Origin: Streptomyces sp. NBC_00224
GTDB lineage: Bacteria > Actinomycetota > Actinomycetes > Streptomycetales > Streptomycetaceae
Direction of reading: 5' to 3'
DNA length: 64,000 nt
NCBI RefSeq assembly: GCF_041435195.1
Contig: NZ_CP108106.1
Coordinates: 1,302,001 to 1,366,000, forward strand
This document shows, one piece after another, positions 36,857 to 45,165 of the stretch. The notes below the pieces were generated by a model. The model searched no databases and was not told the origin of the DNA. It worked only from the letters and a program-made list of their open reading frames with translations. Both the position numbers and the translations under genes were made by a program. Within the stretch, counting starts at the first letter, position 1, and each line of letters begins with the position of its first letter.

Positions 36857-37213
36857 TCAGACGACCGGCGGGCGGCCGCTGTAGTAGCCACCGACCTGAT
36901 CGTGGTAGCCGGCGTCCCCGAGGTGCTTTTCCCTGTCGAACTCGGGGGCGGCCTTGATCTGGGCCTTCGTACGGTCCACGTAGACCTTCTTCTCGGCCGC
37001 GTCGAGCCGCGTCACCGTACCGGCGGGCAGCAGCACGTGCTTGCCGAAGATCCAGACGCCGGTGTCGACCACGATGTACGCGGAGCCGACCTCGTCCGAG
37101 TGCTTGTCGACCTTGCCGATGCTCCCGTCGGTGGCCTCGACGCTCCAGCCCCGCAGATCCGCACCCGCGAGATGGCCACTGGTTTCCGGGTAGCCCCAGA
37201 TGTTCTCCGTCAT
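36857..37213 (-). CDS. PRC-barrel domain protein
   Basis: The 118-residue protein has a PRC-barrel over residues about 14-80 (ADLRGWSVEATDGSIGKVDK, YIVVDTGVWIFGKHVLLPAG, VTRLDAAEKKVYVDRTKAQI). Its C-terminal tail is rich in Tyr, Asp and Gly (DAGYHDQVGGYYSG). In Streptomyces such small PRC proteins are often stress-induced; the biochemical role is unknown. AAAGGAA precedes the ATG, though at a long distance. Confidence 0.8.
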   Translation of the reverse strand: MTENIWGYPETSGHLAGADLRGWSVEATDGSIGKVDKHSDEVGSAYIVVDTGVWIFGKHVLLPAGTVTRLDAAEKKVYVDRTKAQIKAAPEFDREKHLGDAGYHDQVGGYYSGRPPVV

Positions 37214-37363
37214 GAAATGTCATTCCTTTCTTGACTGTGCACGGAAGAGCGTCGCCGTGTAAATCACTCGGTGACGCTCTCTTCCGACGGGCCGGGTGCC
37301 CGAGTTCTTCCGGCCGACACATTGCGTTTTCAGCCCTTGCGGAACCTCCCGCTCGGAAGACCG

Positions 37364-37525
37364 CTACCAGCGATACCAGCGGCCGGATCCGCCCCTGGGC
37401 CGGGCGACGAAGCCGATGAGCCACAGGACCAGTACAGCGATCGCGAACCACCACAGGATTTTCACTGCGAAGCCGGCGCCGAAGAGGATCAGGACCAGCA
37501 GGAGAACGAGGAGCAAAGCGACCAT
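37364..37525 (-). CDS. Small hydrophobic membrane protein
   Basis: This 53-residue protein is almost entirely two membrane spans (MVALLLVLLLVLILFGAGFA and LWWFAIAVLVLWLIGFVA) with a basic tail ending GRWYRW. It matches a very common Streptomyces family of tiny hydrophobic proteins with this W-Y-R-W end. The ATG at 37525 has GGAGG nine bases upstream. It lies upstream of the PRC-barrel gene on the same strand, 150 bp away; the two may respond to the same stress. Confidence 0.8.
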   Translation of the reverse strand: MVALLLVLLLVLILFGAGFAVKILWWFAIAVLVLWLIGFVARPRGGSGRWYRW

Positions 37526-37646
37526 GGCAATCAACCTCCAGCTCTCCGTGTGCCCCCATCGGGCGGCCACACACATTTCAGGAGACGATTTATCGGTGGA
37601 CCATTTCCGGTGGCCGTGCCGCGCTCATTCAGGCACGCGTTCAAGG

Positions 37647-37671
37647 GAATGGGGAGGCTTCTGGGGGGTAT
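37647..37671 (+). promoter_or_regulatory. SigB-type promoter candidate
   Basis: GAAT at 37647-37650 and GGGTAT at 37666-37671 are 15 bp apart, a full match to the loose consensus, with a 44-bp leader to the ATG at 37715. The GAAT element is less typical than GTTT. Confidence 0.4.
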
Positions 37672-37714
37672 CCCACCGCAGGGCTGCCGATGCCCGGAGG
37701 GACGGGACGAGATC

Positions 37715-38725
37715 ATGCCGCAGACCGTTGTGATCACCGGCGCCAGCGCCGGGGTCGGCCGCGCCACCGCCCGGCTGTTCGCGCGGCGCGGAGCCAACAT
37801 CGCGCTCCTCGCACGCGGCCGGGCGGGGCTCGACGCCGCCGCCGGGGAGGTCGAAGAGGCCGGCGGGCGAGCCCTGGTGCTGCCCACCGACGTCGCTCAC
37901 CACCAGGAGGTGGAGAAGGCGGCGGAGCTGACCGAGGCCGAGTTCGGTCCGATCGACGTATGGATCAACGTCGCCTTCACCTCCGTCTTCGCGCCCTTCA
38001 CCGAGATCGGGCCGGAGGAGTTCCAGCGCGTCACGGACGTGGCGTATCTGGGCTTCGTCAACGGCACCCGCGCCGCCCTCGACCGGATGGTCCCGCGTGA
38101 CCGGGGAGCCGTCGTCCAGGTCGGCTCGGCCCTCGGCGAGCGGTCCATTCCGCTCCAGTCGGCCTACTGCGGCGCGAAGCACGCCGTCAACGGCTTCACC
38201 TCGTCGCTGCGCACCGAACTCCTGCACAACGGCAGCCACGTGCGCACCACCGTGGTGCAGCTGCCCGCGGTCAACACCCCGCAGTTCTCCTGGGTGAGCT
38301 CACGGCTACCCGAGCACCCCCAGCCGGTGCCACCGATCTACCAGCCCGAGGTCGTCGCCCGGACCATCGTGCACGCGGTGGACCACCCCCGCCGCAAGCA
38401 GTACTACGTGGGCGCCTCCACGGTCGCGACCCTCTGGGCCAACCGGCTCGCCCCGGCCGCACTCGACCGCTATCTGGCCCGTACGGGCTACTCGGCGCAG
38501 CAGACCGACTCCCCCGCGCCCGTCACCGGGCCCGGCAACCTGTGGCAGCCCCTCGACGACCGTCCGGGCGACGACCACGGCGCCCACGGCGCCTTCGACG
38601 AGCGTTCGACGCCGTGCTCCGCCCAGGCGGCCCTCGCCCGCCACCCGGCGCTCACCGCGGGCGCGGGCGCCCTGGCCGCGGCGGCCGTGCTGCGCCGGGC
38701 GAGCGCACGCCGCACGGGCGGCTGA
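37715..38725 (+). CDS. Short-chain dehydrogenase/reductase with C-terminal extension
   Basis: The 336-residue protein has an SDR domain in residues 1-250: VVITGASAGVGRATARLFAR (cofactor loop), INVAFTS (the usual N-N-A-G is N-V-A-F here), VQVGSALGERSIPLQSAYCG AKHA with catalytic Y-x3-K. NADP preference is suggested by the arginines after the loop. About 85 extra residues follow, ending in a hydrophobic, alanine-rich stretch (AGAGALAAAAVLRRA) that may anchor it to the membrane. The substrate is unknown. Confidence 0.85.
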   Translation: MPQTVVITGASAGVGRATARLFARRGANIALLARGRAGLDAAAGEVEEAGGRALVLPTDVAHHQEVEKAAELTEAEFGPIDVWINVAFTSVFAPFTEIGPEEFQRVTDVAYLGFVNGTRAALDRMVPRDRGAVVQVGSALGERSIPLQSAYCGAKHAVNGFTSSLRTELLHNGSHVRTTVVQLPAVNTPQFSWVSSRLPEHPQPVPPIYQPEVVARTIVHAVDHPRRKQYYVGASTVATLWANRLAPAALDRYLARTGYSAQQTDSPAPVTGPGNLWQPLDDRPGDDHGAHGAFDERSTPCSAQAALARHPALTAGAGALAAAAVLRRASARRTGG

Positions 38726-38780
38726 GCCGACCAGCCCGTACGGTCGGAGCGAGGCAGGGCGGCCCGGAAGGCGGCACGGT

Positions 38781-39455
38781 ATGACGCGCGCGGCGATCTT
38801 CGACGTCGACGGCACTCTCGTCGACACCAATCATCTGCATGTGGTCTGTTGGTGGGAGGCGTTCCGGCAGGCCGGCCACGAGGTGGCGACGCATGCCGTC
38901 CACCGGGCGGTCGGGCTGCCCTCGGAGGACCTGATCGCGCATCTGCTGGGCGAGGACCGCGACAAAGACGAGGACTCCGACCTCAGCTCCGCGCACACGA
39001 CCCTGTACGCCACGTACTTCGAGCGGCTCGCCCCCATCGCGGGCGCCGCGGACCTGCTGCGGGCGCTGGACGGGCGTGGCTGGCGGGTGGTCCTCGCCAC
39101 CTCGGCGGGCGGCGCCGAACTGGGCGCGCTGCGCAAGGCCATCGACGCCGACGACGTGATCGCCGGGGTGGCCTCCGCGGACGACGTCGAGTCCGGGAAA
39201 CCGGCCCCCGACCCCGTCCAGCATGCGCTGGAGCTGGTCGACGGGGACGCCGGGTCGTCGGTGTTCGTCGGCGACACGGTCTGGGACATGAAGGCGGCGG
39301 CCAAGGCCGGGGTGCGTCCTGTGGGGGTGCTGGCGGGCGGCATCCCGCGCGGCGATCTGGAAGAGGCGGGCGCGGTGGCCGTCTACGACGACCCGGCGGC
39401 GCTGCTGGCGGCGCTCGACGACAGCCCGGTGGCGGAGCTGGAGCGCCACGGCTGA
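38781..39455 (+). CDS. HAD-superfamily phosphatase (phosphoglycolate phosphatase-like)
   Basis: The 224-residue enzyme has motif I IFDVDGTLVDTNHLH, motif II VVLATSAG, motif III lysine in ESGKPAPDP and motif IV VFVGDTVWDMKAAAKAG. A helical cap lies between about residues 18 and 85. It is a Mg-dependent hydrolase of a small phosphorylated substrate, not identifiable from sequence. GGAAGG precedes the ATG by nine bases. Confidence 0.88.
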   Translation: MTRAAIFDVDGTLVDTNHLHVVCWWEAFRQAGHEVATHAVHRAVGLPSEDLIAHLLGEDRDKDEDSDLSSAHTTLYATYFERLAPIAGAADLLRALDGRGWRVVLATSAGGAELGALRKAIDADDVIAGVASADDVESGKPAPDPVQHALELVDGDAGSSVFVGDTVWDMKAAAKAGVRPVGVLAGGIPRGDLEEAGAVAVYDDPAALLAALDDSPVAELERHG

Positions 39456-39469
39456 GCGGCGGCACGGCT

Positions 39470-39493
39470 CGCGGACATACGCGTATGTCCGCG
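39470..39493. terminator. Perfect 24-bp palindrome between convergent genes
   Basis: The half-site CGCGGACATACG at 39470-39481 is followed at once by its exact reverse complement. It lies 15 bp after the HAD stop and 114 bp from the stop of the convergent TPP enzyme. Location suits a bidirectional terminator, but a stem without a loop is poor for that, so a protein site is an alternative. Confidence 0.6.
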
Positions 39494-39606
39494 GCCTGCT
39501 CCTACCGCCCCCGAAGCCGCAGTTGCAGATCCACTTCCTGGTCGCCCGAGGCCGCCGATGCCACTCTGCCCGCGTTCCCGGGCCCCCGCCTCTCCCCGCC
39601 ATCGCG

Positions 39607-41430
39607 TCAGGCGTCGCCGCCCGCGCCGGGCCGGTCCTCCCGGTGCCTGCTGCCCGGCAGCATCTCCTGCACCTTCGCCTTCAGCCCCTGCCGGATCATG
39701 CCGACCCGGTCGCTGTCGCCCTTCACGATCGAGGCGGCCGCGGCCTCGATCTGGTCGAGGGAGGCGTGCGGCGGGATCGGCGGCACCGCCGGGTCGGTGC
39801 GGAACTCGACGACGAACGGCCGGTCCGCGTCGAGCGCCCGGCGCCAGGCCCCCTCGACGTCGCCGGGCTTCTCCACCCGTACCCCGTCCAGCCCGATGGA
39901 GCGCGCGAAGTCCGCGTACGGCACATCGGGCAGCTCCTGCGACGGCAGGAACTGCGGGGCACCGGACATGGCGCGCATCTCCCAGGTGACCTGGTTGAGG
40001 TCCTGGTTGTTGAGCACGGCGACGACCAGACGGGGGTTCTCCCACTCGCGCCAGTACTTGGACACGGTGATCAGCTCCGCGAGCCCGTTCATCTGCATCG
40101 CCCCGTCGCCGACGATCGCGATGGCCGGGCGGTCCGGGTGGGCGAACTTGGCGCCGATCACATACGGGACGCCCGGCCCCATCGTGGCCAGCGTGCCGGA
40201 GAGCGAACCGCGCATCGTGCCGCGCATCCGCAGGTGGCGGGCGTACCAGTTGGCGGCCGAGCCGGAGTCCGCGGCGAGGATGACGTCGTCGGGGAGCAGC
40301 GCGTCGAGTGCGTGCACCACGTACTCGGGGTTGATCGGATCCGCGTCGACGGCCGCACGCCGTTCCATCACCCGCCACCAGCGGGCGGTGTCCTTCTCGA
40401 TCTTCTTCCGCCACTTGTCGTGCTTCTTGCGCTTGAGCCTGGGCAGCAGCCGGGTCAGCGTCTCGCGGGCATCGCCGACTAGGTTCACCTCGAAGGGGTA
40501 GCGCAGTCCGACCATGAACGGGTCGATGTCGATCTGCACCGCCCGCGCCTGGTCGAGTCCGGGCAGGAACTGCGTGTACGGGAAGCTCGATCCCACCACG
40601 AGCAGCGTGTCGCAGTCCCGCATGAGCTCGTACGAGGGCCGGGTGCCCAGCAGGCCGATGGCGCCGGTGACGTAGGGCAGGTCGTCGGGGAGCGCGTCCT
40701 TGCCGAGCAGCGCCTTGGCGACGCCCGCGCCCAGCACGTCCGCGAGCCGCTCGACCTCGGCCCGGGCGCCCCGGGCGCCCTGCCCGATCAGCACGGCCAC
40801 CTTCTCCCCCGCGTTCAGCACCTCGGCGGCCCTGGCGATCTCGCCGTCGGCGGGGACGGGAGCGTAGTGGGCGGTGCCGAGGCTGGAGGGCACCATCTTG
40901 AAGGCGTGGCCGGGCGGGGTGTAGTCGAGTTCCTGCACATCGGCCGGAATGATCACGGCGGTCACGGTCCGCCGGGCGGCGGCGGTGCGCATGGCCCGGT
41001 CGATGACGTTGGGCAGCTGCTCGGGGACGGTCACCATCTCGCAGTATGCGGAGGCCACGTCCTTGTACAGGCTCAGCAGATCGACCTCCTGCTGGTACGA
41101 GCCGCCCATGGCGCTGCGGTTGGTCTGCCCGACGATCGCGACGATCGGCACATGGTCGAGTTTGGCGTCGTAGAGGCCGTTGAGCAGATGGATCGCGCCG
41201 GGGCCGGACGTGGCCGCGCACACCCCCACCCGCCCGGAGAACTTGGCGTACCCCACCGCCTCGAACGCGGCCATCTCCTCGTGCCGCGCCTGGATGAACC
41301 GGGGCTTGTCGTCGGCCCGGCCCCAGGCGGCGAGCAGGCCGTTGATGCCGTCGCCCGCGTAGGCGAAGACATGCTCGACCTCCCACTGCCGCAGCCGTTC
41401 CAGAACGTGGTCGGAGACTTTCATCGACAC
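39607..41430 (-). CDS. PoxB-like thiamine-pyrophosphate enzyme (pyruvate oxidase family)
   Basis: The 607-residue enzyme has the catalytic glutamate in ARHEEMAAFEAVGYAKFSG, the central FAD-type domain (VAVLIGQGARGARAEVERLA) and a TPP motif GDGAMQMNGLAELITV followed 25 residues later by NN. Pyruvate:quinone oxidoreductases of this type decarboxylate pyruvate to acetate at the membrane; many Streptomyces members are annotated only as TPP-requiring. The C-terminus is basic (GSRHREDRPGAGG). The ATG at 41430 or 41424 could serve as start. Confidence 0.85.
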   Translation of the reverse strand: MSMKVSDHVLERLRQWEVEHVFAYAGDGINGLLAAWGRADDKPRFIQARHEEMAAFEAVGYAKFSGRVGVCAATSGPGAIHLLNGLYDAKLDHVPIVAIVGQTNRSAMGGSYQQEVDLLSLYKDVASAYCEMVTVPEQLPNVIDRAMRTAAARRTVTAVIIPADVQELDYTPPGHAFKMVPSSLGTAHYAPVPADGEIARAAEVLNAGEKVAVLIGQGARGARAEVERLADVLGAGVAKALLGKDALPDDLPYVTGAIGLLGTRPSYELMRDCDTLLVVGSSFPYTQFLPGLDQARAVQIDIDPFMVGLRYPFEVNLVGDARETLTRLLPRLKRKKHDKWRKKIEKDTARWWRVMERRAAVDADPINPEYVVHALDALLPDDVILAADSGSAANWYARHLRMRGTMRGSLSGTLATMGPGVPYVIGAKFAHPDRPAIAIVGDGAMQMNGLAELITVSKYWREWENPRLVVAVLNNQDLNQVTWEMRAMSGAPQFLPSQELPDVPYADFARSIGLDGVRVEKPGDVEGAWRRALDADRPFVVEFRTDPAVPPIPPHASLDQIEAAAASIVKGDSDRVGMIRQGLKAKVQEMLPGSRHREDRPGAGGDA

Positions 41431-41466
41431 GGGATGACCTTTCCAGGGGTGGGGACTCGGGAGCGC

Positions 41467-43259
41467 TCAGGGGGTGGAGGGGCGGTCGGCGGCTCTTTCC
41501 GGGTGGTTCGTGGGGAGTGGGCCGTCGAGGCCCAGGGCGAGTGCCTCGGCGAGGTGGAGTGCGCGGCGGCCGGTGCCGCCCTGCCCGATCTGGGTGCGGC
41601 AGCTGAAGCCGTCGGCGAGCACCAGCGCGCCGGGCGCGGTGTCACGCACGGCGGGGAGCACGCCCTGCTCGCCGATCTTCATGGACAGCTCGTAGTGGCC
41701 GCGTTCGAAGCCGAAGTTGCCGGCGAGACCGCAGCATCCGGCGTCCAGGACGTCGGCGTCGAGGCCGCTGCGGCGCATCAGCTCGCGGTCGGCGTCGTCC
41801 TTCAGCACCGCGTGCTGGTGGCAGTGGGTCTGCACGGTGGCGGCCCGGCTCACCGTGGGCGGGCGCCAGCCGTCCGAGGCGTGGTTGACCAACTGCTCGG
41901 AGAACGTGCGGAACTGCCCGGCGAGACGGTGTACGTCCTCGTCGTCCGGCATCAGGTCGGGCGCGTCGGCGCGGAACACCGCGGTGCACGAGGGCTCCAG
42001 GCCGATGACCGGGGTGCCCGCCTCGATCCACGGGCGCAGTACGTGCACGCTGCGGCGCAACACCCGTTTCGCGACGCCGAGTTGGCCCGTCGAGATCCAG
42101 GTGAGGCCGCAGCACACCGGGCGGCTCGGCACGGCGACCCGGAAGCCGGCGTCCTCCAGGACCTCTACGGCGGAGCGGGCGACCGACGGATGGAAGTACG
42201 TGCTGAAGGTGTCCGGCCACAGCACCACGGCCCGCGGATCGCCGGGGAGGGGTTCGACCGTGGCCCGGGCCCGCCACCACTGGAGGAACGACTGCCCGGC
42301 GAAGGCGGGCACCTCGCGCTCGGCCGCGACCCCGGCCATACGTTTGCCTGCCCGGCCGAGCACCGGGACCCGCAGCAGCGCGTTGACCGCGCCGGGGCCG
42401 ATCCGGGAGAGCCGTGCCCACAGCGGCAGCCAGCCCAGCGCGTAGTGCGCGGCCGGGCGCAGCCGACGGGCGTAGTGGTGGGAGAGGAACTCGGCCTTGT
42501 AGGTGGCCATGTCGACACCGGTCGGGCAGTCGGACTTGCAGCCCTTGCAGGCCAGACAGAGGTCGAGGGCGTCGCGTACGGCGGTGGAGCGCCAGCCGTC
42601 GGTGAGGGGTGTGTCGGTGTGTCCGCCGAGCATCTCGAAGAGCAGCCGGGCACGGCCGCGCGTGGAGTGCTCCTCCTCGCCGGTGGCACGGAACGAAGGA
42701 CACATCACTCCGCCGGTACGGGTGCGGCAGTGAGGACCTCCAGGCGTCGCTTCCCGTACGCCTGGGCCGAGGCGCCGCACGAGTTGTTGCCGATCATGCC
42801 GCCCAGCGAGCAGTGGTTGTGGGTGGCGGGTCTGGGCCCGAACTTCAGCCGGTGGGGCGCCAGTCGGCGGTTGAGTTCGTCCAGTACGAGACCGGGCTCG
42901 ACGACGCACGTACGCCGCTCGGGGTCCACGGAGACGAGCCGGTGGCAGTACTTGGTCCAGTCGACGACCACGGCCGTGTTGGTGCACTGCCCGCCCAGAC
43001 TGGTTCCGCCACCTCGCGAGAGCACCGGGGCGTCGTACTCCCGGCACACCGCGATCGCCGCGACCGCGGCCTCGACCGTGTGCGGCACCACGACGCCGAT
43101 CGGCACCTGGCGGTAGTTGGAGGCGTCGGTGGCGTAGGCCGCGCGGCTGCCCGGGTCGAAGCGCACCTCGCCGTCCACCCGGTCGCGCAGCGCCCGCTCC
43201 AGCGAGGGACGGTCCTGCCGCACACCGTCACGTGGAGCCGTCCCGCCGGTCGTCCCCAT
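41467..43259 (-). pseudogene. FAD-binding and Fe-S oxidoreductase (GlcD/CCG type), internally deleted
   Basis: Bases 43259-42735 encode the N-terminal FAD_binding_4 domain (GEVRFDPGSRAAYATDASNY, VLSRGGGTSLGGQCTN, GGMIGNNSCGASA). Bases 42730-41467 encode the C-terminal iron-sulfur/CCG part in another frame (VMCPSFRATGEEEHSTRGRA, CLACKGCKSDCPTGVDMATY, CCGLAGNFGFERGHY). The FAD-oxidase C domain and first cluster are gone. Full-length relatives are about 950-1000 residues; this locus could give 184 plus about 420. The join near 42730 changes frame and ends the first piece with TGA. The enzyme would oxidise a 2-hydroxyacid but must be inactive as a whole. Confidence 0.8.
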
Positions 43260-43429
43260 GGAAAACCCTCTCCGTCGAACCACTGCGGCACCGGCCGGGC
43301 TGCCACGGGCCCGACCGACGCGCTTGCGCCGGTACCCCTGTGCGGGCGCCTCACACGGTCGCGGGGTGGATGTTTTCTTTCACGCCCACCGGTCACCCGG
43401 CGTGCACCAGCACGCCCGAAGGAGCGGCC

Positions 43430-43603
43430 ATGACCGAGTGCGGCTACTTTCCGTCGAGCGAGGCACCCGCCCGCCGAGCTGGTCGAACAGGCCCGGATGG
43501 CCGAGCAGGCGGGATTCACGACGAGCCCGTGCCCATCGACGTGTTCGACTTCTACCGCACCAAGGTCCTGCCGCGGCTCGCACAGGAGCCACCGCTCGCT
43601 TAG
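43430..43603 (+). pseudogene. F420-dependent luciferase-like oxidoreductase, collapsed to its two ends
   Basis: The N-terminus MTECGYFPSSEAP is followed in the next frame by PAELVEQARMAEQAGF, the usual opening helix of this family. At about 43515 the sequence jumps to DVFDFYRTKVLPRLAQ, the usual C-terminal end. About 58 codons remain of roughly 320. A frameshift near 43470 and a large internal deletion explain it. The original enzyme would have used coenzyme F420. Confidence 0.6.
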
Positions 43604-43612
43604 GAGCCACCC

Positions 43613-43855
43613 ATGAACTCCCTCATGCTCTCCCAGTCCCTCGCCGCGAGCAGCTCGTCCTCCTGGCTGTTCCTGATCGTGGGCATCCTTGTCGTGGCCG
43701 TGCTGCTCGCGGCCTTCTGGTACGGCAGCCGCCGGGCCGCGCGGCAGCCGAAGCCCCCGCAGGAGCCCCAGCCGCGCGCGGACTCCTGGCAGACGCCGGA
43801 CACCGACGGGCCGCCGCAGGCACCGGAGGCGCCGGAGCACGACCACCGCGCGTAG
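43613..43855 (+). CDS. DUF6479 family single-span membrane protein
   Basis: The 80-residue protein starts MNSLMLSQSLAASSSSSWLF, has one membrane span (FLIVGILVVAVLLAAFWYGS) with G-S-R-R after it, and a Pro/Asp-rich tail. This matches the Streptomyces DUF6479 family of unknown function. GGAG lies six bases before the ATG. It follows the collapsed F420 gene by 9 bp and was perhaps once co-transcribed with it. Confidence 0.75.
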   Translation: MNSLMLSQSLAASSSSSWLFLIVGILVVAVLLAAFWYGSRRAARQPKPPQEPQPRADSWQTPDTDGPPQAPEAPEHDHRA

Positions 43856-43884
43856 CGCGCCGCGGGCGGGCGCGGGGGCGCGGG

Positions 43885-44367
43885 TCAGGCATCCTCCGCC
43901 TGGAACATCCAGGCGTGCTTCTCCAGCTCCCCGGTCAGGCTGATGAGCAGGTCCTGAGTGACCGGATCCGGCTTCTCGGTCGCCGCGATCCGCTCGCGCA
44001 TGCGCCCGATCACCCTGCCCAGGGCGACCACCAGCACCTGCACGGCCTCGGTGTCCTTGATCCAGCCCTCCGGGACGGTGCCGATCGCGGAGGTCGCCGC
44101 CACGGTGGCGGCCCGGCCGTCCGGGGTGACACCGAGCGCGGAGGCGCGTTCCGCCACCACATCGGAGTGCCGACGTGCCGTGGCGACCACCTCGTCGAGC
44201 TGGAGGTGGACCGAGCGGAACCGCGGGCCGACCACGTTCCAGTGCACCTGCTTGGCCGCCAGCGACAGATCCACCAAATCCACCAGGGCACCCTGCAGCG
44301 CGGTCCCCACGACCTTCAGGTCGGCATCCGGCAACGAGCTCTTCACGGCAGCCACTGTGTTCTCCAT
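43885..44367 (-). CDS. dps: Dps-family ferritin-like DNA-protection protein
   Basis: The 160-residue protein has the Dps ferroxidase pattern shared between subunits: KQVHWNVVGPRFRSVHLQLD E with H, H, D and E ligands, and a closing helix DLLISLTGELEKHAWMFQAE. Dps forms 12-mers that oxidise and store iron and bind DNA under stress. Streptomyces usually has two or three Dps proteins under SigB/SigH-type control; no clear SigB-type element was found upstream here. Confidence 0.88.
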   Translation of the reverse strand: MENTVAAVKSSLPDADLKVVGTALQGALVDLVDLSLAAKQVHWNVVGPRFRSVHLQLDEVVATARRHSDVVAERASALGVTPDGRAATVAATSAIGTVPEGWIKDTEAVQVLVVALGRVIGRMRERIAATEKPDPVTQDLLISLTGELEKHAWMFQAEDA

Positions 44368-44563
44368 TCCCTGTGTACGGATCCCGGTCCACGGGATGCG
44401 GGCGGGAGGCGTGCGCCGTCCCTACGCTGCGCCTTCCTTGAAACACGAGGGTCAAACTGGACGCAGGTCAGGGACCACACACACCGGCCACCTCCACACG
44501 GCACACCTCCCCGCACGCGACCCGCTGCCGTGGCGCCGAGCGCGCGGAAATACCCTGGTCCCC

Positions 44564-45151
44564 ATGGAGCTCTCAGGACACATCGCCACCAACCGCCCGC
44601 TGCTCGTGCTGGCCGTCAAGGAAGAGGCGCAGTTCCTCGACACGGATCTGCCCGTCCTCCTCACCGGCATGGGCAAGGTGAATGCGGCGGGCGCGCTGGC
44701 CACCGTCCTGGGGCGCGGGCCGCACCCCTCCCGGATCGTCAACCTGGGGACGGCCGGGGCGCTGCGCCCGGGGTGGACCGGCACCCATGTCATCGGCTCG
44801 GTGCTCCAGCACGACCTGGACAGTGACGTACTGGCGGCGCTGACCGGCGAGATGTACGGTCCGCCGCTCGATGTGTCCGACCGGGGCGGGCCGACGCTGG
44901 CGACCGGCGACTCGTTCATAGCCGACGAGGAAGCACGCGCCCGTCTGGCGCTGCGCGCCCACCTCGTCGACATGGAGGGCTACGCGCTCGCGTCCGTCGC
45001 GCAACGGGCCGGGGTCCCCGTCGACATCGTCAAGCACGTCAGCGACGAGGCGGGCGAGGGCGCGGCCAGGACTTGGCGCGAGTCGGTGGCCGACTGCGCC
45101 CGCGTCCTCGCCGCCTGGGCCGAGGCGAACATCCCGGATTACACCGCCTGA
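44564..45151 (+). CDS. Nucleosidase of the MTA/SAH phosphorylase superfamily
   Basis: The 195-residue enzyme contains VLAVKEEAQFLDTDLPVLLT, MGKVNAAGALATVL, VNLGTAGALRPGW, GDSFIAD and VDMEGYALASVAQRAGVPVD, the nucleoside phosphorylase superfamily pattern with the M-E-G ribose motif. It probably cleaves methylthioadenosine, S-adenosylhomocysteine or a related nucleoside. There is no ribosome site before ATG 44564, so a leaderless message is possible. It is divergent from dps. Confidence 0.82.
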   Translation: MELSGHIATNRPLLVLAVKEEAQFLDTDLPVLLTGMGKVNAAGALATVLGRGPHPSRIVNLGTAGALRPGWTGTHVIGSVLQHDLDSDVLAALTGEMYGPPLDVSDRGGPTLATGDSFIADEEARARLALRAHLVDMEGYALASVAQRAGVPVDIVKHVSDEAGEGAARTWRESVADCARVLAAWAEANIPDYTA

Positions 45152-45165
45152 TCCCCGGCGGGGCC

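Noticed and set aside
39607..41430. PoxB-like gene as another broken gene
   Set aside because: The frame is intact over 607 residues with all TPP motifs, so it is kept as functional although its neighbour is broken.
44368..44460. SigB-type promoter for dps
   Set aside because: A GTTT is present on the minus strand but no GGGTAY at the required distance.
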